Below are positions 16,321-24,924 of a DNA stretch of 64,000 bases, one piece after another; the stretch's first letter is position 1, and each line of letters opens with the position of its first letter. This stretch comes from Streptomyces antibioticus (GTDB lineage Bacteria > Actinomycetota > Actinomycetes > Streptomycetales > Streptomycetaceae). The stretch covers positions 186,001-250,000 of the forward strand of contig NZ_KQ948426.1 in the NCBI RefSeq assembly GCF_001514065.1. The letters run 5' to 3'. The notes under the pieces were generated by a model, which saw only the letters and a program-made list of their open reading frames with translations, did no database searches and was not told the origin of the DNA. Made by a program: the position numbers and the translations under genes.

Positions 16321-17660
16321 ACCGGCAACTGATCCGCAGTTACATCCTGCTCGTCGCGGTGGCGATCCTGCTGTTCACGGTGCCGGTGGCGTTCACGCTG
16401 ACCGACCAGTTGCGGGACGACACAGAGCAGTCCGTCCTGCGCGAGGCGCACACCATGGCGGTGCTGCTGGGCAACGGCACCAGCTCGTCGTGCCAGGCCC
16501 TGCACGAGGTGGCCCGGGCATACGGCGACGTCCAGGCGACCCCGACGGCCGCCTGCGACCCGAAGCTGCGGGCACCGGTCGCGGACGCGGCCCTGACCCG
16601 GGCCGTGCGGGACGGTGAGCCGACCACCGACTGGGGTTCCGACTTCGTCTGGGGCAGTCATCTGACGGTCACCGTCCCCGTCGAGGGCGAGGACGCCGCC
16701 GTACGGATCGTGTTCTCGACCTCGGACATGACCAGGCGGCTCTGGAGCATCTGGGGCTTCCGGGCCGGCCTGGCCGTGTTGGTCATCGCGGCCGCCGCCG
16801 CGATCGGCGCGTACGCCGCCCGCCGTATCACCGCCCCCCTGCGTGAACTCAACGCCATGGCCAGCAAGTTCAGCGACGGCGACCTGACCGCGCGCTCGCC
16901 GGTGACGGGCCCGCCGGAGACCCAGACGCTGGCCCGCACCCTCAACCAGGGCGCGGAACGCCTGGACACCCTGGTGGCCTCGCAGCGCATCTTCGTGGCC
17001 GACGCCTCCCATCAACTCCGCACGCCCCTCACGGCGTTGCGGCTCTCGCTGGACAACATCGCGGACGGCGTGGACGACGAGTTCGTACGGGAGGACGTGG
17101 AGCAGGCGACGGCGGAGGTGGTCCGGATGAGCCGCCTGGTGACCGGACTGCTGGTGCTGGCGCGGGCGGAGGCGAAGGTGTCGGCCGCGGAGCCGTTGCC
17201 GCTGCGGGACATCGTGGCCGAACGCCTGGATGTGTGGAGGCCGGCCGCCGACGAGCGCGGAGTCACCATCGCGCTGGAGGGGAGTACCGCCGACGGCCGG
17301 CTGCTTGTGCTGGCCGGCCCCGGTCATCTGGACCAGGTGCTGGACAACGTGCTCTCCAACGCGCTGGAGGTGTCGCCGGACGGGGCCGCGATCACGGTCT
17401 CTTACGAGGCACGGGGAGACGAGATCCTGCTGTCCGTGCGGGACCAGGGGCCGGGCATGTCCGACGCGGACAAGTCCCGCGCCTTCGACCGCTTCTGGCG
17501 CGGCCAGGGTCTGACCGGGCGCTCCGGGTCGGGGCTCGGCCTCGCCGTCGTCAAACAGCTGGTGACGGACGACGGCGGGACGGTGACCCTGGCGGATGCG
17601 CCCGGGGGCGGGCTGGCGGTCCGGATCAGCCTTCGGGCGGCCCCGAAGAGCGGTGGCTAG
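16317..17660 (+). CDS. Sensor histidine kinase paired with the OmpR regulator
   Basis: A 447-aa membrane kinase. Helix 1 (SYILLVAVAILLFTVPVAFTL) and helix 2 (RAGLAVLVIAAAAAIGAYAA) enclose an extracytoplasmic sensor of about 125 residues, with two cysteines (SSCQAL, AACDPK). HAMP follows (RRITAPLRELNAMASKFSDGDLTAR), then the dimerisation domain with the phospho-acceptor His in FVADASHQLRTPLTALR. The ATPase has boxes N (DNVLSNALEVS), G1 (VRDQGPGMS) and G2 (GSGLGLAVVKQL). The signal is unknown. The ATG at 16317 overlaps the regulator's stop, so the pair is translationally coupled. Its last codons lie in one copy of a 32-bp direct repeat. Confidence 0.95.
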   Translation: MNRQLIRSYILLVAVAILLFTVPVAFTLTDQLRDDTEQSVLREAHTMAVLLGNGTSSSCQALHEVARAYGDVQATPTAACDPKLRAPVADAALTRAVRDGEPTTDWGSDFVWGSHLTVTVPVEGEDAAVRIVFSTSDMTRRLWSIWGFRAGLAVLVIAAAAAIGAYAARRITAPLRELNAMASKFSDGDLTARSPVTGPPETQTLARTLNQGAERLDTLVASQRIFVADASHQLRTPLTALRLSLDNIADGVDDEFVREDVEQATAEVVRMSRLVTGLLVLARAEAKVSAAEPLPLRDIVAERLDVWRPAADERGVTIALEGSTADGRLLVLAGPGHLDQVLDNVLSNALEVSPDGAAITVSYEARGDEILLSVRDQGPGMSDADKSRAFDRFWRGQGLTGRSGSGLGLAVVKQLVTDDGGTVTLADAPGGGLAVRISLRAAPKSGG

Positions 17661-17718
17661 CCTTTCGGGCGATCACCCTTCGGGCCATCAGCCTTCGGGC
17701 ATCGCCGAAGAGTGGTGG
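17625..17718 (+). repeat. 32-bp direct repeat spanning two convergent gene ends
   Basis: ATCAGCCTTCGGGC followed by GAAGAGcGGTGG occurs at 17625-17656 and again at 17687-17718 (28 of 32 bases match). The first copy encodes the end of the histidine kinase. The second, read on the other strand, encodes the end of the SgcJ-like protein. CCTTCGGGC also recurs between them. Confidence 0.8.
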
Positions 17719-18197
17719 TTGACGATCTTCCACTTGCCGCCGCGCTTCTCGTACTCGTACGTGTAGCGGGCCTCGACGACGCGCTTGGCGCCGGTGCCGG
17801 GGTCGGTGAGCGTGAACTCGTACACGCCGGCGTCGAGGGCGGAGTTGGAGTCGAGGACGTTGATGTGCGTCTCGATCTTCTTGCCGACCGGCTTGTTCTT
17901 GAGGAAGTGCTCGAAGTAGTCGACGATCCCGGCGTGGTCGGTGCGGACCTTGTTGGAGACGGTCGGCAGCAGCACCGCGTCCTTGGCGTACCGGTCGGCG
18001 ACGGTCTCGGCGTCGCCGGTGCGCAGCGCGGCGTTCCAGCCGTCGAAGAGGGCGGCGATCTCGGCCTTGGCGGGCTTCTTGCCGTGCTTCTGCTTCTCCG
18101 GCCCGGCGACACCGACCCCGGCGGCGAAGGTGCCGACGACGACGAGAGCACCGGCGGTGACGATGGCGACACGCTTGGTTATCGGGCGGGGGGTCAT
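17688..18197 (-). CDS. SgcJ/EcaC-like NTF2-fold protein, probably exported
   Basis: A 169-aa protein. The N-terminus MTPRPITKRVAIVTAGALVVVGTFAAGVGVAG looks like a signal peptide or anchor. A Lys-rich linker follows, then an NTF2-like domain of the SgcJ/EcaC (DUF4440) type: EIAALFDGWNAALRTGDAETVADRYAKDAVLLPTVSNKVRTD and KWKIVNHHSSAMPEG at the end. The ATG at 18197 has GGAG six bases upstream. The family was first noted in enediyne clusters but is now known widely; the catalytic role is unclear, and it may only bind ligand. It converges with the histidine kinase and has no obvious partner. Confidence 0.85.
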   Translation of the reverse strand: MTPRPITKRVAIVTAGALVVVGTFAAGVGVAGPEKQKHGKKPAKAEIAALFDGWNAALRTGDAETVADRYAKDAVLLPTVSNKVRTDHAGIVDYFEHFLKNKPVGKKIETHINVLDSNSALDAGVYEFTLTDPGTGAKRVVEARYTYEYEKRGGKWKIVNHHSSAMPEG

Positions 18198-18333
18198 CTC
18201 ATCTCCAGTGCGGGCGAGGGGGGTTGGCTTCCGTTCTGGAAGTGCCTCCAGGTTCGCCCAGCACCGGTTAGGGTCCGTGCAGCCGTCGTACAGGGGAGGT
18301 CCAGGGATGGCCCAACTCACGCAGGATGACTGA

Positions 18334-19053
18334 TTGATTACCTGCGCCATGCTGGCCGGGATCGTCTTGCTCGGCTCCTCCGTCCAGTGGCTCACCGGCA
18401 TGGGCTTCGCCCTGGTCGCCGTGCCCGCCCTGATCCTGCTGCTCGGCCCGGCGCAGGGGGTGGTGCTCGCCAACTGCGCCTCGGGGGTCATCTGTGTCGT
18501 GGGGCTGGTGGGCGGGTGGCAGCGCGTGCGCCTGGCCGCGATGGTGCCGTTGTGCGTGGCGGCGGCCTGCACGGTGCCCGCGGGCGCCTGGGTGACCCGC
18601 CAACTCCCGGAACCCGTGCTGCTGTTGGTCATGGGCGGGCTGGTGACCGTGGCCGTCCTGCTGGTCATGCGGGGCGCCCGCCTCCCGGCCCTGCGCGGCA
18701 CGAAGGGGGCCGTGGTCGCCGGGGCGGCGGGCGGGTTCATGAACTCCGCGGCGGGCGTCGGCGGACCGCCGATATCCCTGTACGCCCTCAACGCGGGTTG
18801 GACGGTACGGGAGTTCGTGCCGAACGCGATGTTCTACGGCGTGGTCGTCAACGCCTTCTCGGTGGCGGCGAACGGGGTGCCGGAACTGAGCGCGCCGAGG
18901 TGGGTCGCGGTGGTCGCGGCCATGGGGGCGGGCGGCGCCGTCGGTAGGACGCTCGCCTCCCGCATCCCCGAGCGGCGGGCCCGGCTGCTGGTGCTGATGC
19001 TGGCGCTGACTGGTGGGGTCACGGCGCTGGCGAAGGGCCTGTGGGGGCTGTGA
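18334..19053 (+). CDS. TSUP (TauE/SafE) family permease
   Basis: A 239-aa integral membrane protein of the TSUP family (sulfite/organosulfonate-type exporters). It has about seven to eight helices and two homologous halves, seen in QWLTGMGFALVAVPALILLLGP near the start and GGFMNSAAGVGGPPISLYALN in the middle. TTG 18334 is chosen because AGGA lies seven bases before it; ATG at 18349 would shorten the protein by five residues. The substrate is unknown. It is divergent from the SgcJ-like gene, and its end converges with the DUF5063 gene across a small repeat. Confidence 0.85.
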   Translation: MITCAMLAGIVLLGSSVQWLTGMGFALVAVPALILLLGPAQGVVLANCASGVICVVGLVGGWQRVRLAAMVPLCVAAACTVPAGAWVTRQLPEPVLLLVMGGLVTVAVLLVMRGARLPALRGTKGAVVAGAAGGFMNSAAGVGGPPISLYALNAGWTVREFVPNAMFYGVVVNAFSVAANGVPELSAPRWVAVVAAMGAGGAVGRTLASRIPERRARLLVLMLALTGGVTALAKGLWGL

Positions 19054-19067
19054 TCAGTCCGCAGACC

Positions 19068-19116
19068 CCCTTGAGCCGTTGAGCCCTTGAGCCGTTTAGC
19101 CGTTGAGCCCTTGAGG
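19068..19116. repeat. Degenerate CCTTGAGCCGTTGAG tandem repeat
   Basis: Words GAGCCGTTGAGCCCTTGAGC and variants recur about three times in 49 bases between the convergent TSUP and DUF5063 genes. There is no clear stem-loop beyond CCCTTGAGGG at the right edge. Confidence 0.7.
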
Positions 19117-19132
19117 GCCCGGGGCCACCAGG

Positions 19133-19792
19133 TCACTGCCCCTGGCGCATCCCCAGCGGCTCGCCGATCTCCTCCGCCATGACCTGCCCCGCCTCGAACT
19201 CCAGAGTCTCGTCGCCCATGCTCTGGTCCGTGTCCAGGCCGTCCAGTTCCTCCAGGGGCTGGTTCAGGCGGACGTGGGCCAGGACCGAGTGGAGGGCGCG
19301 GAGGGTCGCGGATGCCGTCGTGCCCCAGTTGGAGAAGTAGGAGAACTGCCACCACCACAGGGCCTCCGTGGTACGGCCCGCGCGGTAGTGGGCCATGCCG
19401 TGGCGGAGGTCGGTGATGACGTCCGTGAGGTCGTCGGAAATGCGGGCCGGGACCGGGGACTTGCGCGGCTCGTAGGGGTCGAAGACCTCCGAGTAGACGT
19501 CGATCGGCTCCAGGAGACGGGCGAGGTTCTCGCGGAGTTCGTCCACGTCCGGCTCCGGGCCCAGGTCGGGCTCGTAGCGCTCGTCCGGCACGATGTCCTC
19601 GTGCGCGCCCAGGCGGCCGCCGGCCAGCAGCAGCTGGGAGACCTCCAGGAGGAGGAAGGGGACGGCCGAGTCGGGCTCGTCGCCCTTCGCCACCTCGGTC
19701 ACGGCCACCAGGAAACTCTCCACCTGGTCGGCGATCTGGACCGCGAAGTCGTCGGGTTCGGGCGCAGTGGCGTGCAGTGTGGCGTCAGACAT
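19133..19792 (-). CDS. DUF5063 domain protein
   Basis: A 219-aa soluble acidic protein of the DUF5063 family, no known function. It begins [38 protein letters not shown]. It contains the conserved centre [64 protein letters not shown]. The mostly helical prediction and conserved tryptophans suggest a scaffold or binding role. Its ATG (19792) overlaps the last eight bases of recR, so it is co-translated with recR. That link is common in Streptomyces, but its meaning is unknown. Confidence 0.88.
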   Translation of the reverse strand: MSDATLHATAPEPDDFAVQIADQVESFLVAVTEVAKGDEPDSAVPFLLLEVSQLLLAGGRLGAHEDIVPDERYEPDLGPEPDVDELRENLARLLEPIDVYSEVFDPYEPRKSPVPARISDDLTDVITDLRHGMAHYRAGRTTEALWWWQFSYFSNWGTTASATLRALHSVLAHVRLNQPLEELDGLDTDQSMGDETLEFEAGQVMAEEIGEPLGMRQGQ

Positions 19793-20384
19793 CTAGGAGT
19801 CGTCTCCCCTCGAAGGCGCGGCCGAGAGTCACCTCGTCCGCGTATTCCAGGTCGCCACCCACCGGGAGGCCGCTGGCCAGGCGGGTGACCTTGAGGCCCA
19901 TGGGCTTGATCATGCGGGCGAGGTAGGTGGCGGTCGCCTCGCCCTCCAGGTTGGGGTCCGTGGCCAGGATCAGTTCCGTGACCGTCCCGTCGGCCAACCG
20001 CGCGAGAAGTTCTCGTATACGCAGGTCGTCGGGCCCCACGCCTTCGATGGGGCTGATCGCGCCGCCCAGGACGTGGTACTTGCCCCGGAACTCCCGGGTG
20101 CGCTCGATCGCCACCACGTCCTTCGGCTCCTCCACCACGCAGATGACGGAGGGGTCGCGGCGGGGGTCACGGCAGATGTTGCACAGCTCCTCCTGCGCCA
20201 CGTTGCCGCAGGTCGCGCAGAAGCGGACCTTCGCCTTGACCTCCATCAACGCCTGCGCGAGACGCCGTACGTCCGTCGGTTCCGCCTGCAGGATGTGGAA
20301 GGCGATCCGCTGGGCGCTCTTGGGACCGACGCCGGGCAGCCGCCCCAGTTCGTCGATGAGGTCCTGCACCACGCCTTCGTACAA
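19785..20384 (-). CDS. recR: Recombination mediator protein RecR
   Basis: A 199-aa DNA-binding protein that acts with RecF and RecO to load RecA at gaps. It begins [32 protein letters not shown], with the helix-hairpin-helix [10 protein letters not shown]. Residues 57-72 hold the C4 zinc finger [19 protein letters not shown] Toprim domain follows ([39 protein letters not shown]). Length is exactly that of the family. It sits downstream of ybaB, as in most bacteria, with 92 bases between. Confidence 0.98.
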   Translation of the reverse strand: MYEGVVQDLIDELGRLPGVGPKSAQRIAFHILQAEPTDVRRLAQALMEVKAKVRFCATCGNVAQEELCNICRDPRRDPSVICVVEEPKDVVAIERTREFRGKYHVLGGAISPIEGVGPDDLRIRELLARLADGTVTELILATDPNLEGEATATYLARMIKPMGLKVTRLASGLPVGGDLEYADEVTLGRAFEGRRLLDV

Positions 20385-20476
20385 CGGACTGCCGTCCTTC
20401 CTGGGGTTCCTTACACGTACGTACGGTAGTTGGCGGACCGCCCTCTGAGGAAGGCGGGCTCGGTCCTAGCCCTGTC

Positions 20477-20815
20477 CTAGAACGGCAGACCCGGGATGCC
20501 GCCGCCCAGGCCCTGGGCCAGCGGGCCGAGCTTCTGCTGCTGGAGCGTCTGCGCGTTCTCGTTGGCCGCCTGTACGGCCGCCACGATCAGGTCGGCGAGG
20601 GTCTCGGTGTCCTCCGGGTCCACCGCCTTCGGGTCGATCTTCAGCGCGCGCAGCTCACCGGAGCCGGTGACCGTCGCCTTGACCAGGCCGCCGCCGGCCT
20701 GGCCGTCGACCTCGGTCCTCGACAGTTCCTCCTGCGCGTTCGCCAGGTCCTGCTGCATCTTCTGGGCCTGCTGGAGCAGCTGCTGCATGTTGGGCTGGCC
20801 ACCACCGGGGATCAC
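20477..20815 (-). CDS. YbaB/EbfC family nucleoid-associated protein
   Basis: A 112-aa homodimeric DNA-binding protein of the YbaB/EbfC family. It has the N-terminal coiled helix [54 protein letters not shown] and a C-terminal helix with [35 protein letters not shown] 20815 ([12 protein letters not shown]) is chosen because GGGAG lies six bases before it and it matches the usual Streptomyces N-terminus; the frame continues upstream through a repeat that is unlikely to be coding. It precedes recR in the same direction. Confidence 0.93.
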   Translation of the reverse strand: MIPGGGQPNMQQLLQQAQKMQQDLANAQEELSRTEVDGQAGGGLVKATVTGSGELRALKIDPKAVDPEDTETLADLIVAAVQAANENAQTLQQQKLGPLAQGLGGGIPGLPF

Positions 20816-20840
20816 GATCAGCTCCCGCTCTCTGGTCTGT

Positions 20841-20873
20841 GTCTTGGCGTCGTCTTGGCGTCGTCTTGCCGTC
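20841..20873. repeat. 11-bp tandem repeat, three copies
   Basis: GTCTTGGCGTC at 20841-20851 and 20852-20862 are identical; 20863-20873 differs by one base. It lies just upstream of the ybaB ribosome-binding site. Confidence 0.9.
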
Positions 20874-21060
20874 TGTCTTGAGCCTACGTGCTCCACGCAG
20901 GCATCGCCCCAGCACTCTTTCGAGTGAGATGACGCCGTGTCCTATACCTGATCAAGGCCCACTTCCGGGCGGAAAAGGAGTGAAAGCCGTCCCTTCGCCA
21001 CCCATTGGGAGGTAGGAAAGGTCCGGCACGTCGGCATCATGCGTCACACGTGCATTACGC

Positions 21061-21110
21061 AGCGTGATCAGTCGTGATCGGTCGTGGTCGGTCGTGGTCG
21101 GTCGTGGAGG
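21061..21110. repeat. 10-bp tandem repeat upstream of the SLATT gene
   Basis: Five units of ten bases: two perfect GTCGTGGTCG copies at 21081-21100, flanked by GTCGTGATCG (21071) and degenerate end units. The array ends at the ribosome-binding site. A ten-base period places units on one face of the helix. Confidence 0.9.
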
Positions 21111-21119
21111 GAGTGCCGG

Positions 21120-21872
21120 GTGGGTCAGCCGGAGATGCAGCCCGAGGGTCCGCCTCAGGACGAGCGGGGCGGGGAGGCGGCCGGGCCGCGGCCGGGCGAC
21201 CTGACGGGGCGGACGTTCCCCCTCGGGGACTGGGGCGAGCCCGCGCCCCGGCTCGACGAGCTGTACCGGTGGGTGGAGCGCGGGGCGCTCGACACCGCAG
21301 CCTGGTATCTCGCGGACCGGGTGTGGAAGCGGCGGGGCGCGCGGGCCCTGCGGGGCGGGGCGGCGGCCGGTGCGCTCGTCGGGGCCTCGCTGCCGCTGCT
21401 CGACCTCACCGGGGTGGTCGGCGGCGTCGCCGCCTGGGGGTATCTCGCGCTGCTGCTCGCCGTCGCGTGCGTCGCGGTCGATCGGTTCTTCGGGGTCACG
21501 TCCGGGTGGATAAGGGACGTGGCCACCGCGCAGGCCGTGCAGCGCCGGCTCCAGGTGCTCCAGTTCGACTGGGCCTCGGAGAGTGTGCGGGAGGTGCTGG
21601 GACCGGCCGAGGGAACCGCCGGGGAGGCCGCCGAGCGGTGCCTCGGGGTGCTGCGCCGGTTCTCCGAGGACATCACCGAGCTGGTGCGGGTGGAGACGAC
21701 GGACTGGATGGTGGAGTTCCGGACCGGGTCCGCGCCGCTCGGGATCCAGACGGCGGTGGCGGGAGCGCCGCGGGCCGACGCGAACGTGGTGCAGGGGAGG
21801 TTTCCGTTGCCTCCGGGGGCGGGGGGTACGCGGCCGAACATGCCTCGGCAGCGGCCACCGGAGCCGAGGTGA
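21120..21872 (+). CDS. SLATT domain membrane protein
   Basis: A 250-aa protein of the SLATT family (two-helix effector domain first described beside SMODS/SLOG nucleotide-signalling systems), here in a housekeeping context. An N-terminal disordered part precedes DLTGRTFPLGDWGEPAPRLDELYRWVERGALDTAAWYLADRVWKRRGAR. A hydrophobic pair follows (AAAGALVGASLPLLDLTG and AAWGYLALLLAVACVAVDRFFG), then a long amphipathic helix (WIRDVATAQAVQRRLQVLQFDWAS). The GTG at 21120 has GGAGGGA eight bases before it. No nucleotide-sensing partner gene is adjacent. Pore formation is known for some relatives but cannot be inferred here. Confidence 0.8.
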   Translation: MGQPEMQPEGPPQDERGGEAAGPRPGDLTGRTFPLGDWGEPAPRLDELYRWVERGALDTAAWYLADRVWKRRGARALRGGAAAGALVGASLPLLDLTGVVGGVAAWGYLALLLAVACVAVDRFFGVTSGWIRDVATAQAVQRRLQVLQFDWASESVREVLGPAEGTAGEAAERCLGVLRRFSEDITELVRVETTDWMVEFRTGSAPLGIQTAVAGAPRADANVVQGRFPLPPGAGGTRPNMPRQRPPEPR

Positions 21873-21937
21873 GGTGAGGCGCCGGGGGCGCCCCAGGGGT
21901 GCCCCCAGGGCGTCGCACGGTAACAACAGCGCGGGAT

Positions 21938-23326
21938 CTAGCTCTGCGGTTCAGGGAAGGCAACCGGGCTTCTGAGCCCCTTCGTGTTCACGGCCCGTAC
22001 CCCGAAGAAGACGTTGTCCTTCGACAGGTCGATCTCGTACGACGTCACGTCACCGGCCGGGATGACATGCGTCCACTCGGCAGCCGTCGTCTCCCGCCAC
22101 ACGATCTCGTAGCCGGCGAGGTCCGGTTCCGTGCCCCGCGTCCACACGAGCCGGGTGGAGTTGGTGAGCAGGGTCGTGACGATCTTCGCGCCCCTGGGGG
22201 TGCCCGGGGCCTGCGCCAGCGTCCACAGGGCGGCGCCGTTGACCTTGGCGACACGGGCGGTGAAGTCGAAGTCGCAGAACTCGGGAAGGTCGCCGTACTG
22301 CTTGCCGTCCTCGACGCGGACGTCCTGGTGCTGGTGGGCGAAGTCCTCGGCGGGCTCGGTGAAGCGGGCGGCGGGGTAGGCGCGTTCGAGGAACGGGATG
22401 TGGTCGCCGCCGCGGCGGTAGCGGTCCCGGCGGTGGACGACGCGGATGTGCATGCCGGTGGCGTCGTTGTCGGCCACGTCCCGTACGAAGCGGGCGAGTT
22501 GTCGGGTGGCCGAGTCGTTCTCGCCGCCCACCGAGCGGCGGATCGCGGCCTGTTCGGCGGTCTCGGAGGACGGCACGCCTTCCGCAAAGAGCCGGATGGT
22601 GTACGGGTCGCGCGTGCCGTCGTCCGCGGTCGCGCTGCCGACGATGTCGTTGGTGAACATGCCCTGGACGTCCGCCCCGGCGGCCTTGAACTGCTGGGCC
22701 ATGTACGCCGATCCGAACAGGCCCTGCTCCTCCCCCGCCACCGCCGCGAACACGATCGTCGCGGCGGGACGCCTTTTCGCCATCACCCGCGCCAGCTCCA
22801 GGACGACCGCCACCCCGGACGCGTCGTCGTCCGCGCCCGGCGCGTCGGAGGTGGCGTCCATGACGTCGGTGACCCGGGAGTCGTAGTGCCCGGAGACGAC
22901 ATAGATCCGGTCCGGGGTGGCCGAACCGCGCAGGGTGGCGATGACGTTGGTGATCCGGGTCGGCGTCGGGATGCGCGGGCCCGGTTCCTGGACGTACGAC
23001 TGGAGTTCCGCCGTCATCCGGCCGCCGGAGCCGGCGGCGTACGAACTCAGCTCCGCCAGCAGCCAGTCGCGGGCGGCGCCGATGCCGCGGGCCGGGTCGT
23101 CCTGGGCGGAGAGGGTGTGGCGGGTGCCGAAGGAGACGAGCTTGCGGACCGTGGCCTCGATGCGGGCCGGGTCCATCTCCCGTAAGAGCGCCCGGAGTTC
23201 ACGGCTCGGGGGCTGGGCGGTGGCCGGTGGCCGGGCGCCGGACGGCGCCGCCTCGGCCACTCCGGTCCCCGCGGCCAGCGCGGCCCCTCCCGTCGCGGTC
23301 AGGACCGTTCTTCTGCTGGGGCGCAT
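21938..23326 (-). CDS. Tat-exported M28 family zinc aminopeptidase with FnIII-like tail
   Basis: A 462-aa secreted metallopeptidase. The N-terminus MRPSRRTVLTATGGAALAAGTGVAEA carries a twin-arginine motif (SRRTVL). The M28 zinc site is visible as SGHYDSR, DAPGADDDASG, AGEEQGLFGS and GGDHIPFLER, which supply His, Asp, Glu and His ligands for two zinc ions. The last about 90 residues (ALWTLAQAPGTPRGAKIV ... TRGTEPDLAGYEIVWRETTAAEWTHV) look like a fibronectin type III domain. ATG 23326 has GGGAG five bases upstream. It probably trims peptides outside the cell. The PstS-like gene ends 41 bases upstream of its start. Confidence 0.92.
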   Translation of the reverse strand: MRPSRRTVLTATGGAALAAGTGVAEAAPSGARPPATAQPPSRELRALLREMDPARIEATVRKLVSFGTRHTLSAQDDPARGIGAARDWLLAELSSYAAGSGGRMTAELQSYVQEPGPRIPTPTRITNVIATLRGSATPDRIYVVSGHYDSRVTDVMDATSDAPGADDDASGVAVVLELARVMAKRRPAATIVFAAVAGEEQGLFGSAYMAQQFKAAGADVQGMFTNDIVGSATADDGTRDPYTIRLFAEGVPSSETAEQAAIRRSVGGENDSATRQLARFVRDVADNDATGMHIRVVHRRDRYRRGGDHIPFLERAYPAARFTEPAEDFAHQHQDVRVEDGKQYGDLPEFCDFDFTARVAKVNGAALWTLAQAPGTPRGAKIVTTLLTNSTRLVWTRGTEPDLAGYEIVWRETTAAEWTHVIPAGDVTSYEIDLSKDNVFFGVRAVNTKGLRSPVAFPEPQS

Positions 23327-23367
23327 GCGCTCTCCCGAGGGCAGTGGGTTCAGTGGGTCAGGTGCCG

Positions 23368-24867
23368 TCACCCACACAACTCCTCTTGGCGCTCGCACGG
23401 TAGATGGCCGTACTCGCGGATCACGTCCTGGCTCGTGGCCTCGTCGAGGTAGGCGAGGAAGGCGGCGGCGAGCGAACCGGGCCGCGTGGCGCGGTGGGTG
23501 TAGGCGTACTCGACGCCCCGGTAGGGATAGCGGTCGGTCTTCACGGACGGGGCGATGCCGTCGAGCGGTACGGTCCGCACCCCCTCATGACCTGCCGCGA
23601 CGGTGAGTTCGCTGTAGCCGATCGCCCCCGGCACCTTGCTCACTGCCTCCAACACGTCCTGCGTGGAGTCGAGTTCGCAGCGCACGACGGACGCCGAGCG
23701 GTCGTCCTGGTGGACGCAGTCCAGTGACGTGCTCGGCACCCGCTCCCAGGTGCCGAGGACGCGCTGCTGGAAGGTCTGCCGGGTGCCGGAGTCGGCGTTG
23801 CGGCTGACGAGGGTGACCGGGAGGTCGGGGAGAGCCGGGTCGAGCTGGCGCCAGCGGGCGATCTCGCCGCCGTAGAGCCGTCGTACGTCCCGTTTCGACA
23901 GGCCCTTCGCGCCGAGGGCGATCCGGTCGTTCACGACGAGGGCGAAGGCCGACAGGGCGATCTTCTCGCCGTGCAGGCCCAGGCGGTCGCCCATGGGGCC
24001 GTCCGAGAAGGCGATGACGTTCTTCGTGCCCTCGGCGGCGAGTTCGGCGACCCCGGCCTCGCTGCCGCGTGCCTCGACGGTGATGTCCGCGCCCTCGCAG
24101 TCCTTCTCGTACTCCTTCGCGAGCGTCCTGACCACGGGCGCGAAGGCGGTCGAGCCGGTCACCGTGAGGCTGCCCTGTTCGCAGCCGAGCGGGGGTCTGG
24201 TGTCGTCGCGGGCGACGATGATGCCGGCGAGGGCGACGACGGAGAGCGTGAGCAGGGCGGTGAAGAGCCGGGCCGGGCCGCTGAGCAGGGGCGGGGTCTC
24301 GTCCGGGGTCGCGCTGCGGTTGGGGTGCACCTCGCCCTCGCGCAGACCGCCGGTGAGCCGTATCTCGCGGCCCACGTCGCCGCCGGACAGCAGGACGAGC
24401 AGCTTGAAGTGGTCGCCGCGGTTGAGCGGGACGCGGGGGATGCGGAGACGGTTGCCCTCGTAGCCGAAGCCGCGTTCCGGGGTGAAGTGGTCCATGAGGT
24501 GGTCGCGGTCGGTGGGCTGGGTGACCGAGACGCCGCGGATGGTGCGGTCGGTGAAGACCGCGGTCAGGCCGTGCGGGGCGGGGCCCGTGTAGTCGTCGCG
24601 GTCGATGCCCTGCGAGCCGTCGTTCTCGACGCGGAGGAGGACGAGGGTGGCGTCGGCCATGTCCGGGGCCTCGTCGAAGAGGCCCAGGCGGACGTTGGCC
24701 CGGCCCGAACGGACGTCGTCGCCGATGGGGTTGTCCATCTGGACGCGGTAGCCGATGCGCTTCCTGCGCGGCACCCTGCGCTCGTACCAGACCATGACCC
24801 CGGACGCGGCGATGCCGAGGACGGCGGTCCCGACGGCGACCAGGTTCTCTGCGCTCAGCCATTCCAC
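23368..24867 (-). CDS. Membrane-anchored PstS-like substrate-binding protein
   Basis: A protein of about 499 aa in three parts. A first helix (LVAVGTAVLGIAASGVMVWYERR) leads to a beta-rich cytoplasmic or membrane-side domain of about 170 residues (GYRVQMDNPIGDDVR ... FKLLVLLSGGDVGREIRL). A second helix (LFTALLTLSVVALAGIIVARD) then exposes a PstS-type phosphate-binding fold outside (LTVTGSTAFAPVVRTLAKEYEKDC, ITVEARGSEAGVAELA, VSRNADSGTRQTFQQRVLG). The SGTRQTF block is typical of phosphate binding. No pstC/A/B genes are nearby, so it may sense rather than import. GTG 24867 is chosen; TTG 24897 is possible. It follows a Ser/Thr kinase gene on the same strand. Confidence 0.75.
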   Translation of the reverse strand: MEWLSAENLVAVGTAVLGIAASGVMVWYERRVPRRKRIGYRVQMDNPIGDDVRSGRANVRLGLFDEAPDMADATLVLLRVENDGSQGIDRDDYTGPAPHGLTAVFTDRTIRGVSVTQPTDRDHLMDHFTPERGFGYEGNRLRIPRVPLNRGDHFKLLVLLSGGDVGREIRLTGGLREGEVHPNRSATPDETPPLLSGPARLFTALLTLSVVALAGIIVARDDTRPPLGCEQGSLTVTGSTAFAPVVRTLAKEYEKDCEGADITVEARGSEAGVAELAAEGTKNVIAFSDGPMGDRLGLHGEKIALSAFALVVNDRIALGAKGLSKRDVRRLYGGEIARWRQLDPALPDLPVTLVSRNADSGTRQTFQQRVLGTWERVPSTSLDCVHQDDRSASVVRCELDSTQDVLEAVSKVPGAIGYSELTVAAGHEGVRTVPLDGIAPSVKTDRYPYRGVEYAYTHRATRPGSLAAAFLAYLDEATSQDVIREYGHLPCERQEELCG

Positions 24868-24924
24868 CGACGGGACCGTACGAGCGTTCGGCCTCAACTT
24901 CCTTGCCGTGGCGCGTACTTCGCG

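Larger units (their letters stand above)
20816..21119. other. Divergent regulatory gap between ybaB and the SLATT gene
   Basis: A 304-base gap without a gene. It holds an 11-bp tandem repeat next to ybaB, a 10-bp tandem repeat next to the SLATT gene, and an imperfect TGCGT-N12-ACGCA inverted repeat at 21040-21061. Promoters for both genes must lie here, but I could not choose -10/-35 pairs with confidence. Confidence 0.6.

Noticed and set aside
17625-17718. Terminator between convergent genes
   Set aside because: The copies are direct, not inverted, so they do not form one strong stem.
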